Origin: Streptomyces sp. BHT-5-2
GTDB taxonomy: Bacteria > Actinomycetota > Actinomycetes > Streptomycetales > Streptomycetaceae
Reading direction: 5' to 3'
DNA: 64,000 nucleotides
Assembly: GCF_019774615.1 (NCBI RefSeq)
Contig: NZ_CP081497.1
Coordinates: 2,232,001-2,296,000 of the forward strand
The notes under the pieces are model-generated. The model searched no databases. It saw only the letters and a program-made list of their open reading frames with translations, and had not been told where the DNA came from. This document shows, piece after piece, positions 46,260-55,364 of the stretch. A program made the position numbers and the translations under genes. Every line of letters starts with the position of its first letter. Within the stretch, counting starts at the first letter, position 1.

Positions 46260-46470
46260 TCGTGGTTGATCAGAAGGCTCTCTGCCGGACGAGCACCAGT
46301 TCGTGCTGGTCTTGCGGCGTGTGGCCCTGGGGGCGGAGCGGTCGGAGACCAGCCCGGCGATCGCGAGGCGGGCCTCTGCGTAGGTCTCACGCCGGCCGGT
46401 GAACCGCTGGAGCGGCCGCCACTGCTTGAGTTCGGTGTTGGCGTGCTCGACGCGGATCCGCACCGGAGAC
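46260..46470 (-). pseudogene. IS5-like transposase C-terminal remnant
   Basis: The minus strand reads SPVRIRVEHANTELKQWR, then LQRFTGRRETYAEARLAI, the C-terminal block (R-x-EH-xNxxLK-WR) of IS5-type transposases. The sequence on both sides is out of frame, and no other parts are present. Confidence 0.65.
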
Positions 46471-46629
46471 TGGCGGCGGCGCTGAACGCGAAGCAGTCGA
46501 CGGCATCTCCACAGCCTCGCTGTAGGAGTCACACGGTCGAGCCCGCGCAGACGAATAGCAAGTGCCACACGATTGAGTGATGACGGCTCCGGCGCCCCCG
46601 AGTACCGTAGAAGTAACAAATGGACTATT

Positions 46630-46700
46630 GGAGTAGCTCCAGCTCGGTAGTGAGCGGCGTGATCCGTAGGCTCCCAGTACAACTCGGACCTCGGACACAC
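46630..46700 (+). other. Decayed tRNA-like segment
   Basis: A D-arm-like GTAGCTCCAGCTCGGTAG with TGAGC, a TACAACT loop at 46678-46684 and an acceptor-like CTCGGAC at 46690-46696 occur in tRNA order, but the T and anticodon stems do not pair. CCTCGGACACAC here also occurs in the left attachment-like repeat (22372 on). It may be a remnant of the tRNA gene targeted by these elements. Low certainty. Confidence 0.3.
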
Positions 46701-46704
46701 ACGC

Positions 46705-46738
46705 AAAAAGCCTGGTCAGTGCGCTGACCGGGCTTTTT
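46705..46738 (+). terminator. Strong hairpin terminator
   Basis: AAAAAGCC-T-GGTCAG, loop TGCG, CTGACC-G-GGCTTTTT: a 14-pair stem with one T/G position, A-run before and T-run after, so it can work in both directions. It directly follows the tRNA-like segment. Confidence 0.85.
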
Positions 46739-47109
46739 GCATAAGGGGATCGGTTGGGTGGTCGAAATGGGTGCGCGGGCCCTTGGCGGAGCAGTCCGCT
46801 GACCTGGGGTTTCTTCCGAGCTCGGGTGTGGGGGTTCGTGTCGGGTTGATGTGGAGATTGCGTGTTCTCGGCTTGTGGCTTCGTGGCCTCAGGACGGTGA
46901 CCTGTGCCGTTGTCTGCGCGTGGCGTGGGGTTCGTATCGGCGAAGGATACGAGTCGGGTCCGCCCCTTGTCCTATTGGGTGTGGCTGGTGCGGCGCACAG
47001 TTTCCGCTGTGGAGATATCTGCGGATCGAGCGGTGAGGGGTGGTGATCTTCATCAACGGCAAGACCAACACGGACGGCGGACAGCCCACCGCATGAAGCA
47101 GCGGGCAGA
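46739..47109. other. Gap with no recognisable gene
   Basis: Short frames on both strands have no recognisable motif. Probably eroded sequence between the terminator and the flavoprotein remnant. Confidence 0.5.
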
Positions 47110-47736
47110 CGCGGACTGCCTACTCCTCGCTGCCCTGCCGCCTCATCCCACCCGAGTCGCATGAGACGTACCCGGACGCCGGGCACGTGGTGAAGTACCT
47201 CGCCGAGTACGAGAAGCGGTACGAGCCGCCCGTCCAGCACGGCATCCATGCCCAGGCCGTCCACCGCGACGGCGACCGGCTGCGGGTGGAGACCGACTCC
47301 GGCAGCCGGAAGGCGCGTGCGGTCATCAGCGTCACCGGCACCTGGTCGCGCCCCTTCCTGCACGTCGTCCCCGGCCGGGAACTTTTCTCCGGCCGCCAAC
47401 TGCACACCGCGGCTACCGCCATCCGGCCGACTTCACCAAAGACGCGTGTCCGCGGTCGGCGGAGGCAACTCCGGAGCCCAGGTCGCCGCAGACCTTGCCA
47501 GCCATGCGGAGCTGCCCTGGGTCAGCCAACGGCCACCGCAGTTCCTGCCCGACGACATCCACGGCCCCGCCCTGTTCGACGTGGCGACCGCACGCCGCAG
47601 CGCCCTCGACAGACGCGAGACCGACACCGGCGGAGTGGCCTCGCTCGCTGACATCGTCGCCGTACCTCCCATACGAGCCTCCCGCGACCCCTGCCAGGGC
47701 AGAGGTATGACGTGCCCGGCCGCAGCCCCGCTTTAG
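47110..47736 (+). pseudogene. ArsO-like flavin monooxygenase, truncated and frameshifted
   Basis: The frame through 47121-47430 gives ETYPDAGHVVKYLAEYEKRY, then RARAVISVTGTWSRPFL and GRELFSGRQLHT. After a shift near 47440 another frame gives VGGGNSGAQVAADLASHAEL, FLPDDIHGPALFDVATARR and TDTGGVASLADIVAVPPIRA. This is the middle and C-terminal NAD(P)-binding part of a flavoprotein like ArsO-type monooxygenases of actinomycete arsenic loci. The N-terminal FAD-binding motif is missing and the C-terminus ends abruptly. No ars genes are nearby. Confidence 0.7.
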
Positions 47737-48093
47737 GAGCGAGATCGAATCTCTGATCGAGGGTGCCGACGCCATCCGCTCGCAGACGGCGCACCGCCGC
47801 GGGGAGGAGGTTGGTCGAGTTGTCAGCCTCCGCCGCTGTATTGCAGTTGTTCCTGGCTGTCCGACAGACGGCAAGGCGTATCGGCAACAGAGCAATCATG
47901 CGGAACCGGAGCTGATCAGGCTGCGACCGCCTGGGAACGCCCAGGCACGATTCGCCCGGCCTCAGCCAGCCGGTGCGGTCGCCGCTGGCGCGGGCTACCC
48001 GCGAGCGCACCGTGCCAATGCCGCCCCAATGCAGCACTACCGACGCCATACCGCCGGGTCTCTTGCCGACAACTGCCCTTGAGTGCACCAGTG
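47737..48093. other. Gap downstream of the NRPS gene, no gene seen
   Basis: No motif-bearing frame on either strand. A terminator for the minus-strand NRPS gene would be expected here, but no clear hairpin with a T-run was found. Confidence 0.45.
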
Positions 48094-50817
48094 CTACGCG
48101 GAGGTGAGGTGTTCCTGCAGCGCGGCCCTGTCGACCTTGCCGTTGACCGTGCGGGGGAAGCTCTCCAGCACGACGATCTGCTCCGGCACCATGGGGGCGG
48201 GCAGTCGCTCTGCCATCTGCCCGCGCAGTTCTGTGGCATCGGGAGCCGGCGACCGGGACGCACGAGCGAAAGCGAGCAGTCCGGTCCCGGCGGCGTTGAG
48301 TATGACGACGGCTTCGCGTACTCCGGGGAGTGAAGCCAGATGCGTTTCCACAGCGCCGAGTTCGACGCGGTGCCCACGGACCTTGACCTGATGGTCGCTT
48401 CGTCCAACGAAGTCGAGTGTCCCGTCGGAGTTCCAGCGGACGAGGTCGCCCGTCCGGTACATCCGCGCGCCGTCCTGACCGGTGAACGGGTCGTTGAGGA
48501 ACACGCTCGCCGTCGCCTCGGGACGTCCGTGGTATCCGCGGGACACCCCGGCGCCGCCGATGTAAAGCTCACCCTTGGCGCCGAGCGGCAGGGGACGGAG
48601 CTCCTCATCGAGCACGTACAGTCGGGCGCCCGGTACCGGGCGCCCGATGGAGACCGGACCGGGAGCCTCGAATCGGGCGTAGCTCGCCCACACCGTGGCC
48701 TCCGTCGGACCGTACTCGTTCACCAGAGCCACGAGCCCCGTGTGCAGTGCGAAGTGGCGTTCGACCAGCTCCTCGGGCAGCGGCTCGCCGGCCACGATCA
48801 CTGTGTCGAGCGTGCTCATCCCGTCGGTGCCGGTGTGCTCTGCCGCGTCCAGGACAACCGAGTACAGGGAGGGCACGCACAACAGATGCGTCACGCCGTG
48901 GCGGGCGATCAATCGAGCCAGGAGATGCGGGTCGCGCACCTCCTCGGCCGTGGCGACGATCAGTTGGCCGCCTGCGGTGAGCGTCCCCCAGATCCCGGCC
49001 ACGGAGGAGTCGAAGGCCAGCGGCGACACGAGCAGAAAGACCGGCACCCCTGGGTAAACGGCACGGCGCGCATGGGTGGACGCGGCGAGTTCGCCGTGAC
49101 CGACGAGGACACCCTTAGGCTCGCCCGTGCTACCCGAGGTGTAGATCAGGTACGCGATGTCGTCTGCCGCCACGCGCACAGGGCCCCGAGCGAGGTGCGT
49201 TCGACCTGTAGCTGGATCAACTGGCCCAAGTCCGGTGGCCGTATCAGTCGCAGCCTCCTCGGAGTGGTATGCGTACTCTGCACAAACGCGAGGAAGTGAC
49301 GGGGCGACCGGCCGCCGTTGCGTGGACGTGGTCACCACTAGTGCCGCGACGCCGGCGTCGGACAACACCGTCTCGATACGCCGGTCGGGGTGGGCCACGT
49401 CTACCGGGACGTAGGCAGCGCCGCATCGCAGGATGCCGATGACTGTAGCCACCATGGCGATCGAGGGCTCGGCCAGTACGCCGACACGACACCCTTGCGT
49501 GACACCCGCCATGGTCAGTTCGGAGGCGATTTGAGTTGCCCAGGCATTCAGCTGTCCGTAGGTGATGGTGCTCACGCCACAGCTCACGGCCGAGCGTTCC
49601 GGGTGGGTACGCATGTGCTCTGCGACGAGTTCGTGGACGGGAGTCCGGTCCGCTTCGGGAAGGTCGGTGCCGCGGCCGAGGGCGAGGAGCGCATCGGAGT
49701 CCAGGCCGGGCTCGCCGCTGGGGGACACCTCGCGGCGTGTCCGTGTTCGTGTGGGTGCGGGCCGGGAGGGAATTTGCCAGTTCGCCGCGCCGTCGAGTTC
49801 CGCGAGGGAACGTTCGATGGAATGCAGCGTCGGCTCATGCCGCAGCATGTCCCGGTGGCTCACCTCGACCTCGAAACTACGGAAGTCGGCGAAACCCAGA
49901 TCGGACCAGTCTCGGTCCTCTCCTGTCATGAGAGCCAGGTCCGCCGGGTCGTAGCGATCCGCCGCGTTGAACAGCCGTACGGGAACGTCCTGAAGCTGGG
50001 GCTGGTACCCCGTAACCGCAATCCAGAGAGATCCGTAGACGCGCAAGCGGGCCTCGAACGAGGCGAGGTCGGCCTCCAGGATGTCGGTGCCCCTGGTCTT
50101 GAGCGCGTGAAAGACATGCTCGGCATCGACTTCGTCCGCGGCCAGCTCCAGCCCCATCGACGAGGCTATGCCTGTGAGGCGCTCCTCAATCATCTCGTCG
50201 AGGATCAGCGGACGGCGGTAGAGGGAGGTGTTGAACAGCGAGACGGATACGACGTCCCAGCCCCGTGTGCGCAGGGCTCGTGCCAACTCGTAGGCGAAGA
50301 CGCCGCCCGCGCAGTACCCGGCGAGGTGCAGGGTGCGCGGCACCGCGGATTCCTCCACCACTCGCACGAAGTCCGCGATCATCTCGTCAAGGTTCGTGAA
50401 CGGCAAGCCGTCCCGCGGGTCCAGCCCGAGTGCCTGAAGCCCGAACACTTGGCGGTTGAGTGGCGCACCGCCGAGGCGCTGCAAGCCGATGACTCCTCCG
50501 CCACCGGAAGGCAGCAGAAGCAGAGGTATCCCGTCGCCCTTGTCGTTCAGCGTCACCAGCCGCTTGCCGGAAGCCGGAATGCCTCGCCTGATCCAGTCGC
50601 TGATACCGCGGAACGTCTGTGCGTCGAAGACGACCTGGACGGGGAAGTCGGTGTGGAACGCCTTGCACAGGGCGGTGGTAAGACGGGCGGCCGCCAGTGA
50701 ATTGCCCCCGGAGTCGAAGAAGTTCGTGTCGAGGGATTCGGGAGTTGAGCCGAGAATGCGGAACCACTGGGCTGCGACGACTACTTCCACAGCGTCGCGC
50801 TCGACGAAGGTCGACAT
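48094..50817 (-). CDS. NRPS protein with carrier-thioesterase-adenylation order
   Basis: A 907-residue protein. In order: carrier domain (FFDSGGNSLAAARL, phosphopantetheine Ser40), a thioesterase (LHLAGYCAGGVFAYEL, about 165-178, with Cys169 where Ser is usual), then a complete adenylation domain (YLIYTSGSTGEPKG, NEYGPTEATVWASY, YRTGDLVRW, KVRGHRVELGAVE, NGKVDR). A terminal thioesterase normally ends an NRPS; here adenylation follows it, an order known from the C-terminal half of the obafluorin synthetase ObiF, whose TE also uses Cys. No condensation domain is present; it may come from the carrier-condensation protein encoded at 53588. Divergent from the rest of the cluster. Confidence 0.9.
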   Translation of the reverse strand: MSTFVERDAVEVVVAAQWFRILGSTPESLDTNFFDSGGNSLAAARLTTALCKAFHTDFPVQVVFDAQTFRGISDWIRRGIPASGKRLVTLNDKGDGIPLLLLPSGGGGVIGLQRLGGAPLNRQVFGLQALGLDPRDGLPFTNLDEMIADFVRVVEESAVPRTLHLAGYCAGGVFAYELARALRTRGWDVVSVSLFNTSLYRRPLILDEMIEERLTGIASSMGLELAADEVDAEHVFHALKTRGTDILEADLASFEARLRVYGSLWIAVTGYQPQLQDVPVRLFNAADRYDPADLALMTGEDRDWSDLGFADFRSFEVEVSHRDMLRHEPTLHSIERSLAELDGAANWQIPSRPAPTRTRTRREVSPSGEPGLDSDALLALGRGTDLPEADRTPVHELVAEHMRTHPERSAVSCGVSTITYGQLNAWATQIASELTMAGVTQGCRVGVLAEPSIAMVATVIGILRCGAAYVPVDVAHPDRRIETVLSDAGVAALVVTTSTQRRPVAPSLPRVCAEYAYHSEEAATDTATGLGPVDPATGRTHLARGPVRVAADDIAYLIYTSGSTGEPKGVLVGHGELAASTHARRAVYPGVPVFLLVSPLAFDSSVAGIWGTLTAGGQLIVATAEEVRDPHLLARLIARHGVTHLLCVPSLYSVVLDAAEHTGTDGMSTLDTVIVAGEPLPEELVERHFALHTGLVALVNEYGPTEATVWASYARFEAPGPVSIGRPVPGARLYVLDEELRPLPLGAKGELYIGGAGVSRGYHGRPEATASVFLNDPFTGQDGARMYRTGDLVRWNSDGTLDFVGRSDHQVKVRGHRVELGAVETHLASLPGVREAVVILNAAGTGLLAFARASRSPAPDATELRGQMAERLPAPMVPEQIVVLESFPRTVNGKVDRAALQEHLTSA

Positions 50818-51674
50818 GATGAGGGCTACCTCTTTGCGGTTGGCAGATCAAGGAAGGCGTACGAAGGGACCGTCACCGCGGCGCGAGTCGCCGGCATTCG
50901 GTGACTCGCTACGGCTGAACAACGCCACTTCGCACGCAGCCGACTCGCCCTCGGCTCACGTGCATCCGCTCTTCGGTCGCGGACTTGCACTACGCGGAGG
51001 TCTGCGAGCAGGTCACAGCATCCGAGCGGGTACCGCTACGGAGAGGCCGGACCGGTGCTCTGGCGGGAGACCGCCCACTGACGTAAGCATCACGTCAGCC
51101 GACCACCGTCACGTACTGGACCCTAACAGACATGTTCGAACGCGCCAGCAGGCCAAGGCGCTTGAAGAGTCCAGCGCGCCGCACGCCATGCGGTTCGCAT
51201 CCCAGCGGTGACAGCTGCACGAAGCACAGCAGCAAGGGCCCGAGCCCGCTCGTTCCAGCGCATCGCGACGGTGACGTGAGAGATGACGACGTCACACTGG
51301 CTTTACATCCTGACGCGAATGTGCAACGTTCTTGATCAACACTTTGCCCGTGCTCCTGACGACCGCAGCAGTCACACGTCTTGACCGGACCGATCGGCTA
51401 CTTCGCCAGCATGAGCACGGAACGATTCCGGGGGATACGGGGATGAGTGCGATGGCTCCGGTTCGAACGCCCAAGTTGTTCGAGTCGAGGTCACACCGCG
51501 CGGCGGCTAAGTATTGCAGTTGCGCAATCAGAGCCAAGTCCGCTGCGATCCAAGCGAATTGGTGCCGGCGCGATCACACAGCGAGGCGGCCGTCCAGCTT
51601 GCTTGACGTGGCGTCGTCCTAGTACGCCGTCGAGATTCACCTCCCCTCGGGCTCGACAGGCCCCACAACTTCAC
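50818..51674. other. Long intergenic region between the NRPS gene and the riboswitch
   Basis: No gene is assigned with confidence. A 96-codon plus-strand frame at 51332-51622 (starting TTG, MINTLPVLLTTAAVTRLDRT) has no recognised family and no clear ribosome site. The NRPS promoter should lie near 50830-51000 (minus) and the riboswitch transcript promoter near 51500-51650 (plus). Confidence 0.45.
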
Positions 51675-51772
51675 CAGGGCGGCAGGACCCAGGAAGCCGG
51701 TGCGATTCCGGCACGGTCCCGCCACTGTGACTCAGGTATATGCCTGACAGTCAGGAACTGACCTGCCGCCTT
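51675..51772 (+). promoter_or_regulatory. Cobalamin (B12) riboswitch
   Basis: The core has the cobalamin aptamer signature: AGGAAGCCGGTGCGATTCCG, then CACGGTCCCGCCACTGTGA, and after a hairpin CAGTCAGGAACTGACCTGCC. GGCAGG near 51681 can pair with CCTGCC near 51761. The plus orientation points at the 49-codon ORF at 51817 and then the MFS gene. Adenosyl- or methylcobalamin would be expected to shut expression off. Confidence 0.9.
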
Positions 51773-51816
51773 CAACCACTTAAGGGACGTGGAGATCCCT
51801 GAAGGAGGAACCAGTC

Positions 51817-51966
51817 ATGTTCAGGCTGCTCAGGTCGTTCGACTATGAGAGCGCACCCGTCACCGCCTCGCAATCCGCACCCGCTGGTAGGCGGGCGGAT
51901 GGCGACGCTGTTCGAGTACAGGGCGGACGGCCCCTGATCCCGCTGCCTCAGTTCGTAGACGACTGA
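51817..51966 (+). CDS. 49-residue peptide under the B12 riboswitch
   Basis: ATG 51817 follows GAAGGAGGAACC at ideal spacing and opens a 49-codon frame ending TGA 51964-51966. The product begins MFRLLRSFDYESAPVTASQS and ends GRPLIPLPQFVDD: basic start, acidic end, no Cys, no signal peptide or membrane helix. It could be a regulatory leader peptide, a small functional protein, or a precursor peptide for the adjacent cluster. No family recognised. The ribosome site and riboswitch make it very likely to be translated. Confidence 0.65.
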   Translation: MFRLLRSFDYESAPVTASQSAPAGRRADGDAVRVQGGRPLIPLPQFVDD

Positions 51967-52333
51967 CGGAACGTCGTGCAGGTGTGACCCTCAGTCGATC
52001 GCGCGATTCGTGAGGGATACGTCGGGCCGTTTCACTCGCCGCCCCGAGTGACGACCTGTGCGTTTCCTTATGCATATCCACCGCGCAAGCCACTTGCTGA
52101 ACTGACGCTCGGCCCTGCTCAGGTGTTCGCCGTCTAACGGCAGCACGCAACATGCCTACTTGGGAAGTCGGGCCCGTGTGGCCAGCGATTACTGCACTCT
52201 ACACCTAAAGCTCGCGTGTCGGGCAAGCCAGCCGGCATGCCTCGGACGCACGTCCTGCTACGCCTTGACCATCTGCCCGAAAGGGGCTGTTCGCTTTGTT
52301 CTTTTCATGGCCCTTCAGGGCAGGCCGCCGGAA
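51967..52333 (+). other. Spacer between the small peptide and the MFS gene
   Basis: No coding frame with recognisable motif. The MFS frame is open back to 52160, but that part lacks MFS-like sequence. No strong terminator was found, so the riboswitch transcript could extend into the exporter gene. Confidence 0.45.
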
Positions 52334-53572
52334 ATGACCAGTACTGAAACGCCGCAAAGCGACCTTGTGCCGCTGCGGAGGAACTGGAGATTCCAGGGCT
52401 ATTGGCTGGGTACCACCGTCGGAGCCATCGGGACATCGATCTCTCTCCTTGTCTATCCGCTGCTGGCCCTTTCGCTGACTGGATCAGCCCTGCTGGCAGG
52501 ACTTTTAGCGGCGACCCAGCCGGCAACGGCCGTGCTGCTCGGCATCCCGGTCGGTGCGCTTGCCGACCGTTTCAGCCGGCGCAACCTTCTGTTGGTGTCC
52601 GAAGCTCTGAGAACGCTGGTGACCGTGGGTGTTCTCTGCTTCGTACTCATGGGTGGTGTGGACATCGTTGGCCTCTTCGCCGGGGCTGTCACGCTTGGCG
52701 TGGCGGGTGCCATCGGGATGCCGGTAAGGCGCCTCGCCTTGCGTTCCATCGTCCCTCCCGAGCAACTGAGGCAGGCGATGAGTCAGGATGAGGTGCGGGT
52801 CAACATCGCCATGCTCACCGGCCCTCCGCTCGCAGGTGTCCTGTTCGCGGTGGGATCTGCGCAGCCTTTCGTGGTGGTCCTGGCGTGCTTCGCGGCATCC
52901 ATGGCCTCCGCGTTTCTGACCCGCCTTCCAACGACCGGGCAGGGAGTCGGCCGACTGACCCCACGTGCCCTCTTCGGAGGGGCGACGGCCGGCCCGCGCA
53001 TTCTGTGGAAGGACCCGGTTCTGCGGTCCGTCACGGGGCTGATGACGCTGGAGAATTTCATCTTCGCCGCCCTCAACCTGATACTGATCAATTACTTCCA
53101 GAAGAAGGGTGTCGACGCGCAGGTCATCGGCCTGGCTCTTTCCGGAGAAGCGGTCGGCTATCTGACTGGTGCAGCACTCGTGGCGCGTCTGCACCAAAAA
53201 TTCCGTCCGGGTATCCTCCTCCTCGGCGTGGTGTGGATCTCGCTGATCATGACCGCCACTCTGCTCTTCCCCGCTTCGCCGGTCAGAGTGTTCTTTTTGC
53301 TCTTCGCCATATCAATGGGGAAGCCAGCGCTTTACGTCCTGATCGACGTCATCGTCTTCCATCAGGTGGACGACGCCGTACGTGGGCGAGTCATCTCCGG
53401 CAGCTTCACCGTCCTTTCTGTCGGTGCGCCGCTCGGAAGCGCCGCTGCGGGGCTCCTGCTCGGCCACCTCGCCCACCACGCCGCGATCGCCCTGTTGTGC
53501 CTGATCCTCCTCGTTCCCCTGGGCGCGGCGACCACCTCCTCGAAACTGCGCAGCGCCCACTGGCCGGCCTGA
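52334..53572 (+). CDS. MFS exporter
   Basis: A 412-residue major facilitator with about 12 hydrophobic helices. The first begins GYWLGTTVGAIGTSISLLVY, and the conserved loop 2-3 reads PVGALADRFSRRN (G-x-x-x-D-R). The ATG at 52334 just precedes the first helix and is chosen over upstream in-frame starts at 52160 and 52311. The likely role is export of the cluster product. It ends 15 bp before the carrier-condensation gene and is the first structural gene of the plus-strand run. Confidence 0.85.
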   Translation: MTSTETPQSDLVPLRRNWRFQGYWLGTTVGAIGTSISLLVYPLLALSLTGSALLAGLLAATQPATAVLLGIPVGALADRFSRRNLLLVSEALRTLVTVGVLCFVLMGGVDIVGLFAGAVTLGVAGAIGMPVRRLALRSIVPPEQLRQAMSQDEVRVNIAMLTGPPLAGVLFAVGSAQPFVVVLACFAASMASAFLTRLPTTGQGVGRLTPRALFGGATAGPRILWKDPVLRSVTGLMTLENFIFAALNLILINYFQKKGVDAQVIGLALSGEAVGYLTGAALVARLHQKFRPGILLLGVVWISLIMTATLLFPASPVRVFFLLFAISMGKPALYVLIDVIVFHQVDDAVRGRVISGSFTVLSVGAPLGSAAAGLLLGHLAHHAAIALLCLILLVPLGAATTSSKLRSAHWPA

Positions 53573-53587
53573 CCCCTAAGGACTGAC

Positions 53588-55282
53588 GTGAACGCAGAAC
53601 AGCGGCAACTCGATGCCCTCGACGTATCGCTCGTCGAGGAGCTGGTGTGCGCCCAGGCCGCGGAAGTGCTGGGGCACCCCGTCTCCGCATCGGACAACTT
53701 CTTCTCCCTGGGCGGTGATTCGGTCCGGGCCGGACGTCTTGTGATGCGGCTGACCAAGGCACTGCACGGCCGTGGCATTAACGACATGCAGGATGTCTTC
53801 GAAGCAGTGGACTTCGCCGACCTGTCCGCCCGCATCTACGGACGTCTCGCCGATGCGACTTCCGCCCCTGCACCTGAGCCATCGCTACCAAGGGAGCAGG
53901 CAAAGCCCTTGCAGCCGCAGGTGGATGACAAGGGTCGACGGCAGATTCCCCTGACGTATAGTCAGCACCGTAGGCTGCAACGGGATGCCGACTCAGTCGG
54001 TCAGCGCATCGCCCATCACGTCTCGCGGTCGTTCCACGTGGTCGGTCCGCTCGACCTTGCCAGTCTTGAGGCCGCCTGCCACAAGCTCGTGGAACGCCAC
54101 GAGGCCCTGCGTTCCGTCTTCGACGTCGACCTCCGCAACGGCGAGCACCGGGGGTACCGCCTCTCTGCCGGGGACATCGACTGTGACCGTCTCTTTCGGG
54201 TTCGTCAGGTGCCCGTCGGCGCATGCGTGGAGGAGCAAGTGCAGGCGGAGCAGGGCGTGCTCTTCGACCTGCCCACTGAGGTGAAGCTCAGGGTGCTCGT
54301 GCTCTGCACCGGGGAGAACACGGCCACCGTCGTCGTCACCGCGGAACACCTGGTGTGTGACGGCGACTCTTTCACGAATCTCGTCCGCGACCTCTCGGCT
54401 CTGTACAACAGCCGTGTCGGGGCGTCAGGGGACGCTGTAGCCCTCCCGGACATCGAGCCGCGTTGCTGGGCGGAGGAGGAGTCGCGTTGGCACCAGGCGA
54501 TGCTGGAGGACCGTCTGACGCACTGGCGAAGCCGCCTGGACCCGTTGGAAGCGCTGCCTGAAGTCCGGTTGTCCGGGATGCGGGATCCCGAGGTGCGGCC
54601 GACCTCGGCCGCGCAGTGCCACGGTCACCTGACCGCCGGCACCCTCGACAGGCTGCGCAAGACCTGCGCGGCCGAGTCGACGACACTGTTCTGCGGATTC
54701 GTAGCCGCTTTGGGTCTGGCCGTGCTTGCTGACGCGGGACACTCGGTGGCGGGCATGGTCAGCCCGACGTCCGGTCGCCCAGAGGGGTGGCAGCATGACG
54801 TCGACTGGTTCGCGACCTCCGTCATCAACCGGTTCAGGATCAATACCGAGCTGCCTGTCCGCGACGTCCTCCGCTCGGCAAAGCAGTCCATGGCGGCGGG
54901 CCTCACACACTCTGTTCCGCTGCCTCTACTCCTTCAGCATCTCCAGCTGAACAGAGACCTGGTACAGAAGTGGCGGCCATGGCTGTATCTGGCCCTCGAT
55001 ACGAGCGACAGCTCACCGATGCGGCTTCATGGTGCGCACGTCGAGCCTGTGGCTGCCGACGTACAACTGGCTTTGCGGGCAGGGCTGACCATCCGAGTGG
55101 AGATGCACCCGGACTCCGGTGCAACCGTCCTGTTCCAGTACGAGCAGGAGGTCTGGCCCGCGGCAAGGGCCAAGGAGTTCATGGGGACGTTCACCAGGAT
55201 GGTGTCCCTCGTCTCCGAGAACCCCGCGGATACCGATGTGGCCACCCTGCTTCGGACGTACCAGTCGGCAAGTCACCCCTAA
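53588..55282 (+). CDS. NRPS carrier-condensation protein
   Basis: A 564-residue protein starting GTG 53588. A carrier domain (FFSLGGDSVRAG, Ser45) is followed by a condensation domain (IPLTYSQHRRLQRD; active-site motif EHLVCDG at 253-259, with the second His, His254, and Asp258 kept but the first His replaced by Glu; later DVDWFATSVINRF, like the DFGWF latch). It would condense the aminoacyl or acyl group on its own carrier with one held by the carrier of the 48-kb NRPS protein. It has no adenylation domain, so that protein's A domain or another one must load it. Confidence 0.88.
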   Translation: MNAEQRQLDALDVSLVEELVCAQAAEVLGHPVSASDNFFSLGGDSVRAGRLVMRLTKALHGRGINDMQDVFEAVDFADLSARIYGRLADATSAPAPEPSLPREQAKPLQPQVDDKGRRQIPLTYSQHRRLQRDADSVGQRIAHHVSRSFHVVGPLDLASLEAACHKLVERHEALRSVFDVDLRNGEHRGYRLSAGDIDCDRLFRVRQVPVGACVEEQVQAEQGVLFDLPTEVKLRVLVLCTGENTATVVVTAEHLVCDGDSFTNLVRDLSALYNSRVGASGDAVALPDIEPRCWAEEESRWHQAMLEDRLTHWRSRLDPLEALPEVRLSGMRDPEVRPTSAAQCHGHLTAGTLDRLRKTCAAESTTLFCGFVAALGLAVLADAGHSVAGMVSPTSGRPEGWQHDVDWFATSVINRFRINTELPVRDVLRSAKQSMAAGLTHSVPLPLLLQHLQLNRDLVQKWRPWLYLALDTSDSSPMRLHGAHVEPVAADVQLALRAGLTIRVEMHPDSGATVLFQYEQEVWPAARAKEFMGTFTRMVSLVSENPADTDVATLLRTYQSASHP

Positions 55283-55364
55283 GGACAGCCACGGCAGCAG
55301 CCGCCCGCGCCGTTCACCGTCGTGTCGACGCCTTCCGAAGTCCCCCACACATCAGGAGCAGTTC

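Noticed and set aside
47160..47736. Evidence for an arsenic resistance locus
   Set aside because: The only relevant sequence is a truncated, frameshifted ArsO-like remnant with no arsR, arsB, arsC or arsT nearby.
51332..51622. 96-codon plus-strand frame before the riboswitch
   Set aside because: TTG start, no ribosome site, no recognised family. Left as unassigned intergenic DNA.
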